From the NCBI RefSeq assembly GCF_000949455.1, contig NZ_JXXK01000025.1, positions 1-59,890 of the forward strand: a stretch of DNA of 59,890 nt, in the 5' to 3' direction. The position numbers and the translations under genes are program-made. The notes beneath the pieces are model-generated. The model saw only the letters and a list, made by a program, of their open reading frames with translations. It searched no databases and was not told the DNA's origin. Source of the stretch: Ruthenibacterium lactatiformans (lineage in GTDB: Bacteria; Bacillota; Clostridia; Oscillospirales; Ruminococcaceae). This document shows positions 32,386 to 41,198 of this stretch, in pieces (position 1 is the first letter of the stretch; each line of letters opens with the position of its first letter).

Positions 32386-35307
32386 TTACTCCGCGTCCGG
32401 CGTTTCGCCGGAGGCCGGCTCTATGGCTGCGAACAGACTGCGCAGCCGGATATTCACCGCGCCCAGATTCGCGATCTCATCGATTTTGATCTGTGTGTAC
32501 AGCTTGCCTTCCCGCTGCAAAATTTCTCTCGTTTCGTCGGTGGTGATGGCGTCCACGCCGCAGCCGAAGCTCACCAGCTGGACGAGGTTCATATCCGGCT
32601 GGTCCGCAATGTATTTCGCCGCCGCGTACAGGCGGGAATGATAGGTCCACTGGTTGAGGATGCTGGTGGGGAATTTTTCCACCAGGTGTGAGATGCTGTC
32701 CTCTGTGATCACCGCCGCTCCATAGCTGCAAATCAGCTTGTCGATGCCGTGGTTGATCTCCTCATCCGCATGGTACGGACGGCCCGCCAGAACGATGATC
32801 TGCCGGCCCTCGGCCCGCGCCTGGGCGATGATCTCCCCGCCCCGGACACGCACGCGGGACATATGCTCCGCATATTCGGCATAGGCCGCGTCCGCAGCGC
32901 CCTTCACCTCGCCCAGGCTGATGCCCGCGAAGTATTTTGCAAGGATGGCCGTCATCTTCCTGGGGAAATCCCTTCGGCGGTGAATGCCGATATAATCGTA
33001 AATAAAACGGATATTCTCCAGCTCGTGGCAGTTGGCCGCAATGACCTCCGGGTAATAGGCCACCACAGGGCAGTTGTAGTGGTTGTCACCCAGGCCCTCG
33101 TCCACATTATACGTCAGGCAGGGGTAAAAAACGGCGTTCACAGCCATCCGGCTGAGCCGGTGGATATGGCCGTGCAGCAGCTTTGCCGGGTAGCATACAG
33201 TGTCGGAAGGAATGGTACTCTGGCCCTCCAAGTAAAGCTCCCGGCTGGAGGGACCGCTGGTCACCACCGAAAAGCCCAGCTTCGTGAAGAAAGCATACCA
33301 GAAAGGCAGCAGTTCGTACATCCCCAGCCCCAGGGGGATGCCAATAGTGCCGCGGATGCCCGGCTGGGGCTTGTATTCGGCCAGAAGGCGCTGCTTGTAT
33401 TCGTACAGATTCAGTGGGTTTTCCGCGCCCCGGTGGGACACCGGACGGTCGCACCGGTTGCCGCTGATGTATTTTTTGCCGCCCGGAAAAATATTGACCG
33501 TAAGCTGGCAGTTGTTTCCGCACAGGCCGCAGTTGACGCTGCGCACCTTCTGGGTGAAGCCCTCCAGCTCCTCCAGCGTAAGCAGAGACGATTGGCTCTT
33601 TCCCTTTGCCTTGCCGTACAGTGCCGCGCCGAACGCGCCCATCAGGCCCGCGATATCCGGCCGGATGACCTCCACGCCCATTTCCATCTCGAACGCACGC
33701 AGTACAGCCTCATTGTAGAACGTACCGCCCTGCACCACGATCTTGCGGCCCAACTCCTCCGGGCCGGAGGCACGGATGACCTTGTACAGCGCGTTTTTCA
33801 CCACGCTGATGGCAAGCCCGGCCGAAATGTTCTCGATGGACGCGCCGTCCTTCTGGGCCTGCTTGACGCTGGAATTCATGAACACCGTGCAGCGGCTGCC
33901 CAGGTCCACGGGCTTATCCGCAAACAGAGCCAGCTTCGCAAACTCCGGCACGCCGTAGCCCAGCGCGCCCGCAAACGTCTGCAAAAAGCTGCCGCAGCCG
34001 GAGCTGCATGCCTCGTTCAAAAAGATGTTGCTGATGGCTCCGTCCTCGATCTTGAAGCACTTCATATCCTGCCCGCCGATGTCGATGACGAAATCCACGT
34101 CCGGCATAAAGTGCCTGGCCGCCGTAAAGTGGGCCACTGTCTCCACCACGCCGAAATCCACGCCGAAGGCGCTTTTCACAATGTCCTCGCCGTAGCCCGT
34201 GGCTGTGACGCTGGCCACCCGCAGGCCCGGACGCGCCTTGTAAATGTCGATGAGCATCTGCCGGATGATGGGGATGGGATTGCCGCTGTTTGGCTGATAG
34301 CTGGTGAAAAGCAAATTGTCGTCTCCGTCGATGACGGCGGCTTTTACCGTAGTGCTGCCCGCGTCGATGCCGATATGCACAGGGCCGGTGCTGTCCGCAA
34401 AGGGACGGCGCGGCACGCTCGCCTTTGCATGCCGTGCGCGGAACGCCTCGTATTCCGCTTCGTCCCGGAACAGCGGCGGGTTGAACGCATAGGTGGCCGT
34501 GGCGCTGTATGCGTGCAGCTTTTCCACCACACCCGCCAGATCCAGTTCCTTGTCGGAATACAGCGCCGCGCCCAGCGCCACAAAATAAAGGCTGTTTTCC
34601 GGGCAGATCCCCGTCACGCCCAGCGTCTTGTCGAAGCTCTTTTTCAGCTGGGGCAAAAATGTGAGCGGCCCGCCCAGATACAGCACGTTGCCGCCGATCT
34701 TCCGGCCCTGCGCAAGGCCCGCGATGGTCTGGTTCACCACGGCATAGAAAATGCTGGCCGCCACATCCCCGGCCTTTGCGCCCTGGTTGATGAGGGGCTG
34801 GATATCGCTTTTGGCAAACACGCCGCAGCGGCTGGCAATGGTATATGTTTTTTCCGCATGCCGCGCGGCTTCGTTCATTTCGTCGGGCGTCATCTTCAGC
34901 AGCGTTGCCATCTGGTCAATGAACGCGCCGGTGCCGCCCGCGCAGCTTCCGTTCATGCGCACCTCGGTACCGCCCGTCAAAAACAGGATCTTCGCATCTT
35001 CGCCGCCCAGCTCGATCACCACGTCCGCATCCGGCGCGTAACGCTTTGCCGCCACCCGTGTGGCAAACACCTCCTGTACGAAGGGCACGCCGCAGGCGTC
35101 GGCCAGGCCCATGCCGGCCGAACCGGAGATGGAAAGCTGCGCGGGCGCGCCGTGCAGCACCTCAGTGTGCATGCGCTGCACCAGCTCCGCCGCTTTTTCC
35201 ACGATGTGGGAAAAATGACGCTCATAGGTTTTGTATGTAATATTCAGCGCGTCGTCCAGCACCACGCATTTGATGGTGGTGGACCCGATGTCAAGCCCGA
35301 TCTTCAA
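32386..35307 (-). CDS. double BadF/BadG/BcrA-type activase with DUF2229 region
   Basis: A 973-residue protein with a TTG start at 35307 after AAAGGGAG. Two ASKHA ATPase domains are visible. The first begins GLDIGSTTIKCVV and has GGEDAK and GSCAGGTGAFIDQM; the second begins GIDAGSTTVKAAV and has DIGGQDMK and NEACSSGCGSFLQTFA. Cys in both would hold the 4Fe-4S cluster of 2-hydroxyglutaryl-CoA dehydratase activators. From about 590 a Cys-rich turn (CGLCGNNCQLTV, SGNRCDRP) leads into a DUF2229-type domain. ATP hydrolysis would drive a low-potential electron into a partner, most simply the next gene. The activase class is clear; the reaction served is unknown. Confidence 0.85.
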   Translation of the reverse strand: MKIGLDIGSTTIKCVVLDDALNITYKTYERHFSHIVEKAAELVQRMHTEVLHGAPAQLSISGSAGMGLADACGVPFVQEVFATRVAAKRYAPDADVVIELGGEDAKILFLTGGTEVRMNGSCAGGTGAFIDQMATLLKMTPDEMNEAARHAEKTYTIASRCGVFAKSDIQPLINQGAKAGDVAASIFYAVVNQTIAGLAQGRKIGGNVLYLGGPLTFLPQLKKSFDKTLGVTGICPENSLYFVALGAALYSDKELDLAGVVEKLHAYSATATYAFNPPLFRDEAEYEAFRARHAKASVPRRPFADSTGPVHIGIDAGSTTVKAAVIDGDDNLLFTSYQPNSGNPIPIIRQMLIDIYKARPGLRVASVTATGYGEDIVKSAFGVDFGVVETVAHFTAARHFMPDVDFVIDIGGQDMKCFKIEDGAISNIFLNEACSSGCGSFLQTFAGALGYGVPEFAKLALFADKPVDLGSRCTVFMNSSVKQAQKDGASIENISAGLAISVVKNALYKVIRASGPEELGRKIVVQGGTFYNEAVLRAFEMEMGVEVIRPDIAGLMGAFGAALYGKAKGKSQSSLLTLEELEGFTQKVRSVNCGLCGNNCQLTVNIFPGGKKYISGNRCDRPVSHRGAENPLNLYEYKQRLLAEYKPQPGIRGTIGIPLGLGMYELLPFWYAFFTKLGFSVVTSGPSSRELYLEGQSTIPSDTVCYPAKLLHGHIHRLSRMAVNAVFYPCLTYNVDEGLGDNHYNCPVVAYYPEVIAANCHELENIRFIYDYIGIHRRRDFPRKMTAILAKYFAGISLGEVKGAADAAYAEYAEHMSRVRVRGGEIIAQARAEGRQIIVLAGRPYHADEEINHGIDKLICSYGAAVITEDSISHLVEKFPTSILNQWTYHSRLYAAAKYIADQPDMNLVQLVSFGCGVDAITTDETREILQREGKLYTQIKIDEIANLGAVNIRLRSLFAAIEPASGETPDAE

Positions 35308-35329
35308 ACTGTTCTCCCTTTCCCCTTAA

Positions 35330-35350
35330 GCGGCGCGCCGGGCGCGCCGC
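35330..35350 (-). promoter_or_regulatory. perfect GC hairpin in the activase leader
   Basis: GCGGCGCGCC-G-GGCGCGCCGC is a perfect 10-base inverted repeat about 22 bases before the TTG start, adjoining the ribosome binding region. It would be a very stable hairpin that could reduce translation or protect the mRNA 5' end. Confidence 0.5.
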
Positions 35351-35535
35351 AGCCCGCCGGTAAGACAGGACCTCCTATCTTAACCTTATCTTTACCTTAT
35401 ATCATAGTATTTTACCGCTTTTTGTCGAAAAATCAACGGACAGATGTGAATATTTGTCAAATTTTTTACGGAAAATTCGTCCTTATTTACAAAATACTGG
35501 CGTTATGCCCAAAAACACAGCCTTTTCTTATCAAA

Positions 35536-35566
35536 ACAGGCCCACAGCGCGGAGCCGCAGGCCTGT
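35536..35566 (-). terminator. terminator of the MacAB-like operon
   Basis: ACAGGCC pairs with GGCCTGT on the minus strand, followed by TTTTG, nine bases after the stop at 35575. Confidence 0.6.
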
Positions 35567-35574
35567 AAAACCAA

Positions 35575-36780
<1,206 letters not shown>

Positions 36781-36792
36781 CCGGACGCCCCC

Positions 36793-38217
36793 TTAGCCCA
36801 TCATCACAGCGCCCATACCCGCGTCCGCGGGCATCTGCGCCGCGGCGGCGGGGTCGCTGCTGACAGCCATGCCCTCCGTCACATCCTGCGGGTTGAGGAT
36901 GACCTCATCCCCCGCGGAAATGCCGGAGGCGATCTCCACCTGCGTATCGGAAGAAAGGCCTGTCTTCACATCCCGGCGCACAGCCGCGCCGTTTTCCACC
37001 ACATAGCAGAACTGGCCGCTCACATCCGTATTGACGGCGCTGATGGGCAGGCTCAGCACTCCTTTCGCCTCCCCTGTGGCAATGACCACGTTGGCCTCCA
37101 GGCCCAGTTTGATATCGCCGTCCGGCGCGTCCAGCTGCACTTTGGCGTGCACATAGGCCGTGGCCGTGCCTGTGGCGGAGGCCCCGGCCGTGGCCATCGC
37201 GTCGATGGACGCCACCGTTCCGGTGTATGTCCTGCCCAGCGTGGTGACAACGGCGCTCTGGCCCGGCTTTACCTTTTCCAGATCGTAGCGGGAGAGCGCC
37301 ACGTCCACATATACATCGCTCAGGCTCTGGATCGTGCACAGCGGACCATAAGCCGCCGCGCTGGAGCCCGGCACCGCACTGAGGGAGGTGACGACGCCGC
37401 TGATGGGTGCGGTCACGCCGTCCCTGCCGCGGGCAAGGTCCTCCTTGGCGCTTTGCACGGAGAGAGATGATGGCACCTGTGCCAGCTCCAACTGGCGCTT
37501 GGCGCTGTCGGACAGGACGGCCTGCTTTTCCGCGTCGTAGGTTGCCTTGGCCGCGCTCAGCGCCTGCTGCTGGTTCGCGAGGTCCGCGGCGGCGGCGTCC
37601 AAAGCCGCTTTAACAGACAACGCCTCCTCGCTCTGCTTATCCGCGAGGGCCTCGTACTGCGCGGTCAGGCTGTTCACCGCGGCTGAAGCCTTGTCTTTCT
37701 GGACGGCAAGATTGTTCAGGTTCGCAGCCGCGTCATTGAAGCGTGCCTGTGCGCTGTCGCTGGCGGTGAGCGCGTCGCTTTTCTGCAGCTGGCCGCTCTC
37801 ATAAGCGGCAGAAGCCTGCCGGTAGGCGCGCTCCAGCGGCTCTGTATCAAAGGTGGCAAGCAGGTCGCCCGCGTTCACGATCTGCCCCGCTTCCACCTTC
37901 ACCTCTGCAAGAGGCGCGGTGACGGGCGACGGCACCACTACGGTCTGCCCCGAGGTGAGCGTACCCGTGGTGGACAGGCTTTGGCTGATGTCTCCGGCTG
38001 CCGCCGTCTGTGTTTGCACATAGGTCGGCAGCGGGCCGCGCAGCGCGCTCAGAACGGCGTTGCCCGCCAGGGCCAGCACCGCAATGCCTGCCAGTGAAAG
38101 CAGCACGATTTTTTTGATGCTGCGCTTTTTCTTCGGCCGTTTGGGCGGCTGCAAAAGCACCTCGCCGGCCTGCGCCGGGTCCTGCACGTTCTGCGCCATC
38201 AATTCCTTTGTTTCCAT
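36793..38217 (-). CDS. MacA/HlyD-type efflux adaptor
   Basis: A 474-residue membrane fusion protein. An N-terminal anchor lies at about 34-58 after a basic stretch (PPKRPKKKRSIKK). Then comes the first lipoyl half (VVPSPVTAPLAEVKVEAGQI), a long alpha-hairpin of about 115-245 rich in Ala/Gln/Ser (coiled coil), the second lipoyl half (ISGVVTSLSAVPGS), and beta-barrel and MP domains. A Met/Gly-rich tail ends the protein. It is separated from the ATPase gene by one base and from the permease by 12. It should link the permease to the cell envelope outside the membrane. Confidence 0.88.
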   Translation of the reverse strand: METKELMAQNVQDPAQAGEVLLQPPKRPKKKRSIKKIVLLSLAGIAVLALAGNAVLSALRGPLPTYVQTQTAAAGDISQSLSTTGTLTSGQTVVVPSPVTAPLAEVKVEAGQIVNAGDLLATFDTEPLERAYRQASAAYESGQLQKSDALTASDSAQARFNDAAANLNNLAVQKDKASAAVNSLTAQYEALADKQSEEALSVKAALDAAAADLANQQQALSAAKATYDAEKQAVLSDSAKRQLELAQVPSSLSVQSAKEDLARGRDGVTAPISGVVTSLSAVPGSSAAAYGPLCTIQSLSDVYVDVALSRYDLEKVKPGQSAVVTTLGRTYTGTVASIDAMATAGASATGTATAYVHAKVQLDAPDGDIKLGLEANVVIATGEAKGVLSLPISAVNTDVSGQFCYVVENGAAVRRDVKTGLSSDTQVEIASGISAGDEVILNPQDVTEGMAVSSDPAAAAQMPADAGMGAVMMG

Positions 38218-38218
38218 T

Positions 38219-38917
38219 TTAGAAAACCTCCCGTTCCCCGTCGTCTATTTTTCCGTCTGTGATACGCACGATGCGCTGAGCCTTGCGGGCCAGCCCTTCG
38301 TCGTGAGTGATCAGTACAATGGTGTTGCCCTCGGCGTGCAGAGCACGGATGATCTCGAACACCCTGGCGCCCGCTCTGGTGTCCAGGTTGCCCGTCGGTT
38401 CATCCGCGAGGATGAGCGGCGGATGTGCCGCGATGGCGCGAGCCACGGCCACACGCTGCTGCTGGCCGCCGGACATCTGGTTTGGACGGTGGTCCATACG
38501 GGACGCAAGGCCCACACGCTCCAGGGCCTCCAACGCCAGCAGACGCCGTTTTCCGGCGGGCAGGCCCCGGTAAATGAGCGGCAGCTCCACGTTTTCCAGC
38601 GCGTTCAGGTTCTTGATCAGGTTGAAGCTCTGGAAAATAAAACCGATTTGTTCATTGCGGATGGCTGAAAGCGCATTATCGGAAAGCGCGCTTACGTCCT
38701 GCCCGTTGAGAAAATATGTACCGGACGTCGGCGTGTCCAGACAGCCAATCATATTCATCAGCGTGGATTTCCCGCTGCCTGAATGGCCTACGATGGCCAC
38801 AAACTCCCCCTTGTAGACCGCGAGGCTCACGCCGTCCAGCGCGCGCACCTCGTTTTCTCCGGGATTGTAGATCTTGTACATATTCCGGATATCGATGATG
38901 GCCTGTTCCAAGCCCAT
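38219..38917 (-). CDS. MacB-type ABC ATPase (LolD family)
   Basis: A 232-residue ATPase. Walker A GHSGSGKST, signature MSGGQQQR, Walker B LILADEPTGNLD and H-loop LITHD are all present, and LNALENVELPLIYRG is typical of the LolD/MacB family. The open frame extends upstream to 39082, but homology begins at AIIDIRNMYKIY. ATG 38917 or, better spaced from GGGAGGG, TTG 38911 is the likely start. It powers the adaptor and permease encoded just downstream and heads this operon. No regulator is adjacent. Confidence 0.9.
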   Translation of the reverse strand: MGLEQAIIDIRNMYKIYNPGENEVRALDGVSLAVYKGEFVAIVGHSGSGKSTLMNMIGCLDTPTSGTYFLNGQDVSALSDNALSAIRNEQIGFIFQSFNLIKNLNALENVELPLIYRGLPAGKRRLLALEALERVGLASRMDHRPNQMSGGQQQRVAVARAIAAHPPLILADEPTGNLDTRAGARVFEIIRALHAEGNTIVLITHDEGLARKAQRIVRITDGKIDDGEREVF

Positions 38918-39133
38918 CCCTCCCTGTGCCCGCTGCGCAGGCATTTTTTCCATCTGACATTTATGCAACGATATGGTCCGGCCGGCTTCTTCATTTTCTG
39001 CGCGCAATAACGAAAACCGTTCCCTTATTTTCAGCAAAAGGCCAAAAATGCAGATTCCCACACAAAATATCCGGCTGTGCATGTACTATATTTTCCCCGC
39101 GCCGCATATCCAAAAGCGAGGAGGTGTCCCCTT

Positions 39134-39436
39134 ATGGAACGGATGGACGGCGTAATGGAATATATCCGGCCCGAGCTGCTGGTGCTGGTGGCGGTGCTTT
39201 ACATCGTCGGCAAAGCACTCAAGGCCTCGCAGGACGTAAAAGACAAGCACATCCCGCTCATTCTGGGCGGCGCGGGCGTGTTCCTGGCCATGCTGTGGGT
39301 GGTGGCAACCGGCAGCTTCGACGGCGTACAGAGCATTGCGCTGGGCCTGTTTACCGGTATCGTGCAGGGCGTACTGGTGGCCGGCTGCAGCGTATACGCC
39401 AATCAGCTCGTCAAACAGGCGGGCCGGGCGGATTGA
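39134..39436 (+). CDS. phage-type holin family protein
   Basis: A 100-residue membrane protein. The ATG at 39134 follows AGGAGGTG. Three hydrophobic stretches (ELLVLVAVLYIVGKALKA, HIPLILGGAGVFLAMLWVVA, ALGLFTGIVQGVLVAGCSVY) and a short basic tail fit the Firmicute phage holin family (Phage_holin_5_2-like). Holins make membrane pores that release endolysins. Here no other phage gene is near, and the neighbours are an efflux operon and a 3D-domain protein, both on the opposite strand. It is likely a domesticated holin, perhaps for autolysis, sporulation or export. Confidence 0.75.
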   Translation: MERMDGVMEYIRPELLVLVAVLYIVGKALKASQDVKDKHIPLILGGAGVFLAMLWVVATGSFDGVQSIALGLFTGIVQGVLVAGCSVYANQLVKQAGRAD

Positions 39437-39450
39437 CCCGAATGCAAAAG

Positions 39451-39494
39451 AGCATCCCCGGCGCACGGATACCCCGCGCCGGGGATGCTCTTTG
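39451..39494. terminator. terminator between holin and 3D-domain genes
   Basis: AGCATCCCCGGCGC pairs with GCGCCGGGGATGCT, flanked by AAAAG on the left and CTTTGTTTT on the right. It serves two convergent genes. Confidence 0.88.
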
Positions 39495-39507
39495 TTTTCT
39501 GATATTC

Positions 39508-40560
39508 TCAGGGAACGTACACGTTTACATACTTCACGCCGTTTGCCACGGATTCGGCATAGGTCTCGTAGAACAGGTCCACCTGCATGCGGTTGGACTG
39601 CACAAACGCACCCGTATCTGTCGCAATGGCCCAGCCATATACGAATTTGCCGTCAGCGGAGGTGATATACACCTTTGTACCGTAGGGAATGAGCGTCGGG
39701 TCGCACGCAAAAGTACCGTAATACAGGCCCAGGCCGCTTGCGCCGCGTCCGCGGGCGGAATAATAGCCTGTCGCCTTCATGGAATACATTTTGCTGTAGC
39801 TGCTGGGCACGTTGTTTTCCACCGTGATGCCCTCGGGGGCCTGCAGCGGGCTGACGGCGTCGGAATTGTATTTCCGGTAGATCTCCGGTATCATCTCGGT
39901 GACGACCTGGGTATCCACCACCTCGGTGCTGGAATATCCGCCGTCCACATACTTCTGGCGGTAGGTCACGTCCACAAGGCCGTCCTGCCCCGCCTGCACC
40001 AGCACCCCGTGGGAATATTTCCCCGTGCTTTCGGCGGTTTCGTCCAGATACTCCGTCTCATAGGGAACGGTCTCCCGGGCGGTATTCTCAGTATATGTTA
40101 CACGGTGTACGCGCACACGGCCCATGCCCTCGGTCACCGGGCTGTCCAGACTGGGAGTGGTGTAATCGTCCGGCCCCAGCGTCACGCCCGCGCGGGCCAG
40201 CACGTCGGCCACAGTGCCGTCGCTGATCTCCGCCTCGTAATATTCTCCATCCGCCGCTACAGAGACCGGAAAAGCCCGCTGCAGAGAAAGCAGCAGCGTG
40301 CCGTCCTCCACCTCGTGCAGACGGGTGCTGTCGTTGCTCTCCAGTTCCATACCCGCCAGGTCCAGCAGGACCTCGGGCTCCGTCACCGCAGCCATCACTG
40401 TGCGCTGCGCACCGGCGGAATCCGCCACAGTAACCGTATTCACCGTAGCGGCCAATGCCGTGCACACCAGCCCCAGGCTGCCCGCCGTCGCCGCCACCGC
40501 AACGATGCGGGGCCCGGCGGCGGCCAGCCAGCGCCGGATATGCTCCTGTCGCTTTGTCAT
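39508..40560 (-). CDS. YabE/Rpf-like secreted protein with DUF348, G5 and 3D domains
   Basis: A 350-residue exported protein. The ATG at 40560 follows AAAGGAG; the frame is open further upstream without a binding site. An N-terminal membrane/signal segment lies at about 18-40. A DUF348 ubiquitin-like module (about 42-135) and a G5 module (about 150-225) follow. The C-terminal 3D domain has ATGYYSARGRGASGLGL, WAIATDTGAFVQSNRMQVDL and the conserved Asp residues of a lytic transglycosylase-like fold. The family cuts or remodels peptidoglycan, and Bacillus YabE and YuiC are relatives linked to sporulation or germination. It should act at the outer face of the membrane. Confidence 0.88.
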   Translation of the reverse strand: MTKRQEHIRRWLAAAGPRIVAVAATAGSLGLVCTALAATVNTVTVADSAGAQRTVMAAVTEPEVLLDLAGMELESNDSTRLHEVEDGTLLLSLQRAFPVSVAADGEYYEAEISDGTVADVLARAGVTLGPDDYTTPSLDSPVTEGMGRVRVHRVTYTENTARETVPYETEYLDETAESTGKYSHGVLVQAGQDGLVDVTYRQKYVDGGYSSTEVVDTQVVTEMIPEIYRKYNSDAVSPLQAPEGITVENNVPSSYSKMYSMKATGYYSARGRGASGLGLYYGTFACDPTLIPYGTKVYITSADGKFVYGWAIATDTGAFVQSNRMQVDLFYETYAESVANGVKYVNVYVP

Positions 40561-40907
40561 GCAAAAACTCCTTTGGTTCTCCGTCCACACACCGGGCCGC
40601 ACAGCCAAAACAAAACGGACGGCCCGCACCAGACCGCCCGTGTATCAACAAAAAAGAACAGCGCCGCGCGCGTTTTTGAAAACAAAAACAACGGATGCAT
40701 GCGGCTGGGGCAGGCCTTGGTACCTGTGCATTATAGCAAAAGAAAGCCGCCGCGTCAAATTTTCGGCTTCAAACCGCCATTTTTCTATACAATTGGTAAT
40801 ATTTTACGCAGATTTTTTCTTTTTTGCCATCCTGTCCAGACGCTCCGCGCACGCTTCGCCACGGCGGCGGACATTGCATGTTTCCCCCTGTGCAAACCCT
40901 GATTTTT

Positions 40908-40917
40908 ATGGTATAAT
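40908..40917 (+). promoter_or_regulatory. extended -10 promoter of ncRNA copy A
   Basis: ATGGTATAAT holds TGG-TATAAT (TATAAT 40912-40917). There is no good -35, so it would be an extended -10 promoter. The same 11 bases ATGGTATAATA recur at 41054, at both ends of copy B and at 59768. Confidence 0.65.
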
Positions 40918-40921
40918 AACC

Positions 40922-41034
40922 CCCAAAGCTGCCGTTTACACGGCTGCGCGTGTGCAAGGCACACGCCCCTGTGCTGACGCACAGGGCTTTGGGAACATTG
41001 AACCATGCAAAACCGCAGCAGGTGCGGTTTTGTT
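40922..41034 (+). ncRNA. putative structured small RNA, copy A (four-way junction plus terminator)
   Basis: Pairings seen: P1 CCCAAAG (40922-40928) with CTTTGGG (40987-40993). P2 CTGCCGT-TTAC-ACGGCTG (40929-40946, one T-T mismatch). P3 GCGTGTGC-AAG-GCACACGC (40948-40966). P4 CCCTGTGC-TGAC-GCACAGGG (40967-40986). The helices abut with almost no unpaired bases, giving a closed four-way junction of 72 nt. A linker AACATTGAACCATGC follows, identical in both copies, then the terminator-like hairpin AAAACCGCA/TGCGGTTTT (41009-41031). It is not a tRNA. It is predicted to start near 40923. No protein frame with a ribosome binding site fits. It matches no RNA family I know. Confidence 0.7.
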
Positions 41035-41053
41035 GTGGCCGCTTTGCGGCGTC

Positions 41054-41063
41054 ATGGTATAAT
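41054..41063 (+). promoter_or_regulatory. extended -10 promoter, probably of lepA
   Basis: ATGGTATAAT with TATAAT at 41058-41063, after a GCCGC-TTT-GCGGC stem. Transcription would enter a leader of about 130 bases that contains GAATGCGAGCCGCAGGCGAA (41077 onward) before lepA. Confidence 0.6.
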
Positions 41064-41198
41064 ATGCCCGCTTAGCGAATGCGAGCCGCAGGCGAAGCAA
41101 AAGCAGGGCGGCATAGAAACATGATATACGAAGCATTTAGAGACCCGGCGGCAGCACCGCCCGGCGCCTACCATTCTGATTCGACGGAGGAACGCCCC

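Larger units (their letters stand above)
40908..41071 (+). repeat. 164-bp dispersed repeat, copy A
   Basis: The same length and order as 49590-49753 on the opposite strand, with 11 substitutions and no gaps (about 93 percent identity). It begins and ends with the box ATGGTATAATA, then ATGCCCGC. It contains the putative structured RNA and sits upstream of lepA in the same direction. Confidence 0.92.

Noticed and set aside
32749..35568. A 939-codon open frame on the plus strand
   Set aside because: It is the mirror of the activase gene: GC-rich codons leave the opposite strand free of stops. No family motif, no ribosome binding site.
39134..39436. Prophage marked by the holin
   Set aside because: No capsid, terminase, integrase or endolysin gene lies nearby; both neighbouring units are cellular genes.
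40922..40993. Four-way junction of 72 nt read as a tRNA
   Set aside because: No T-arm TTCRANY, no CCA, no 7-base anticodon loop; loops are only 3-4 bases. A different RNA.
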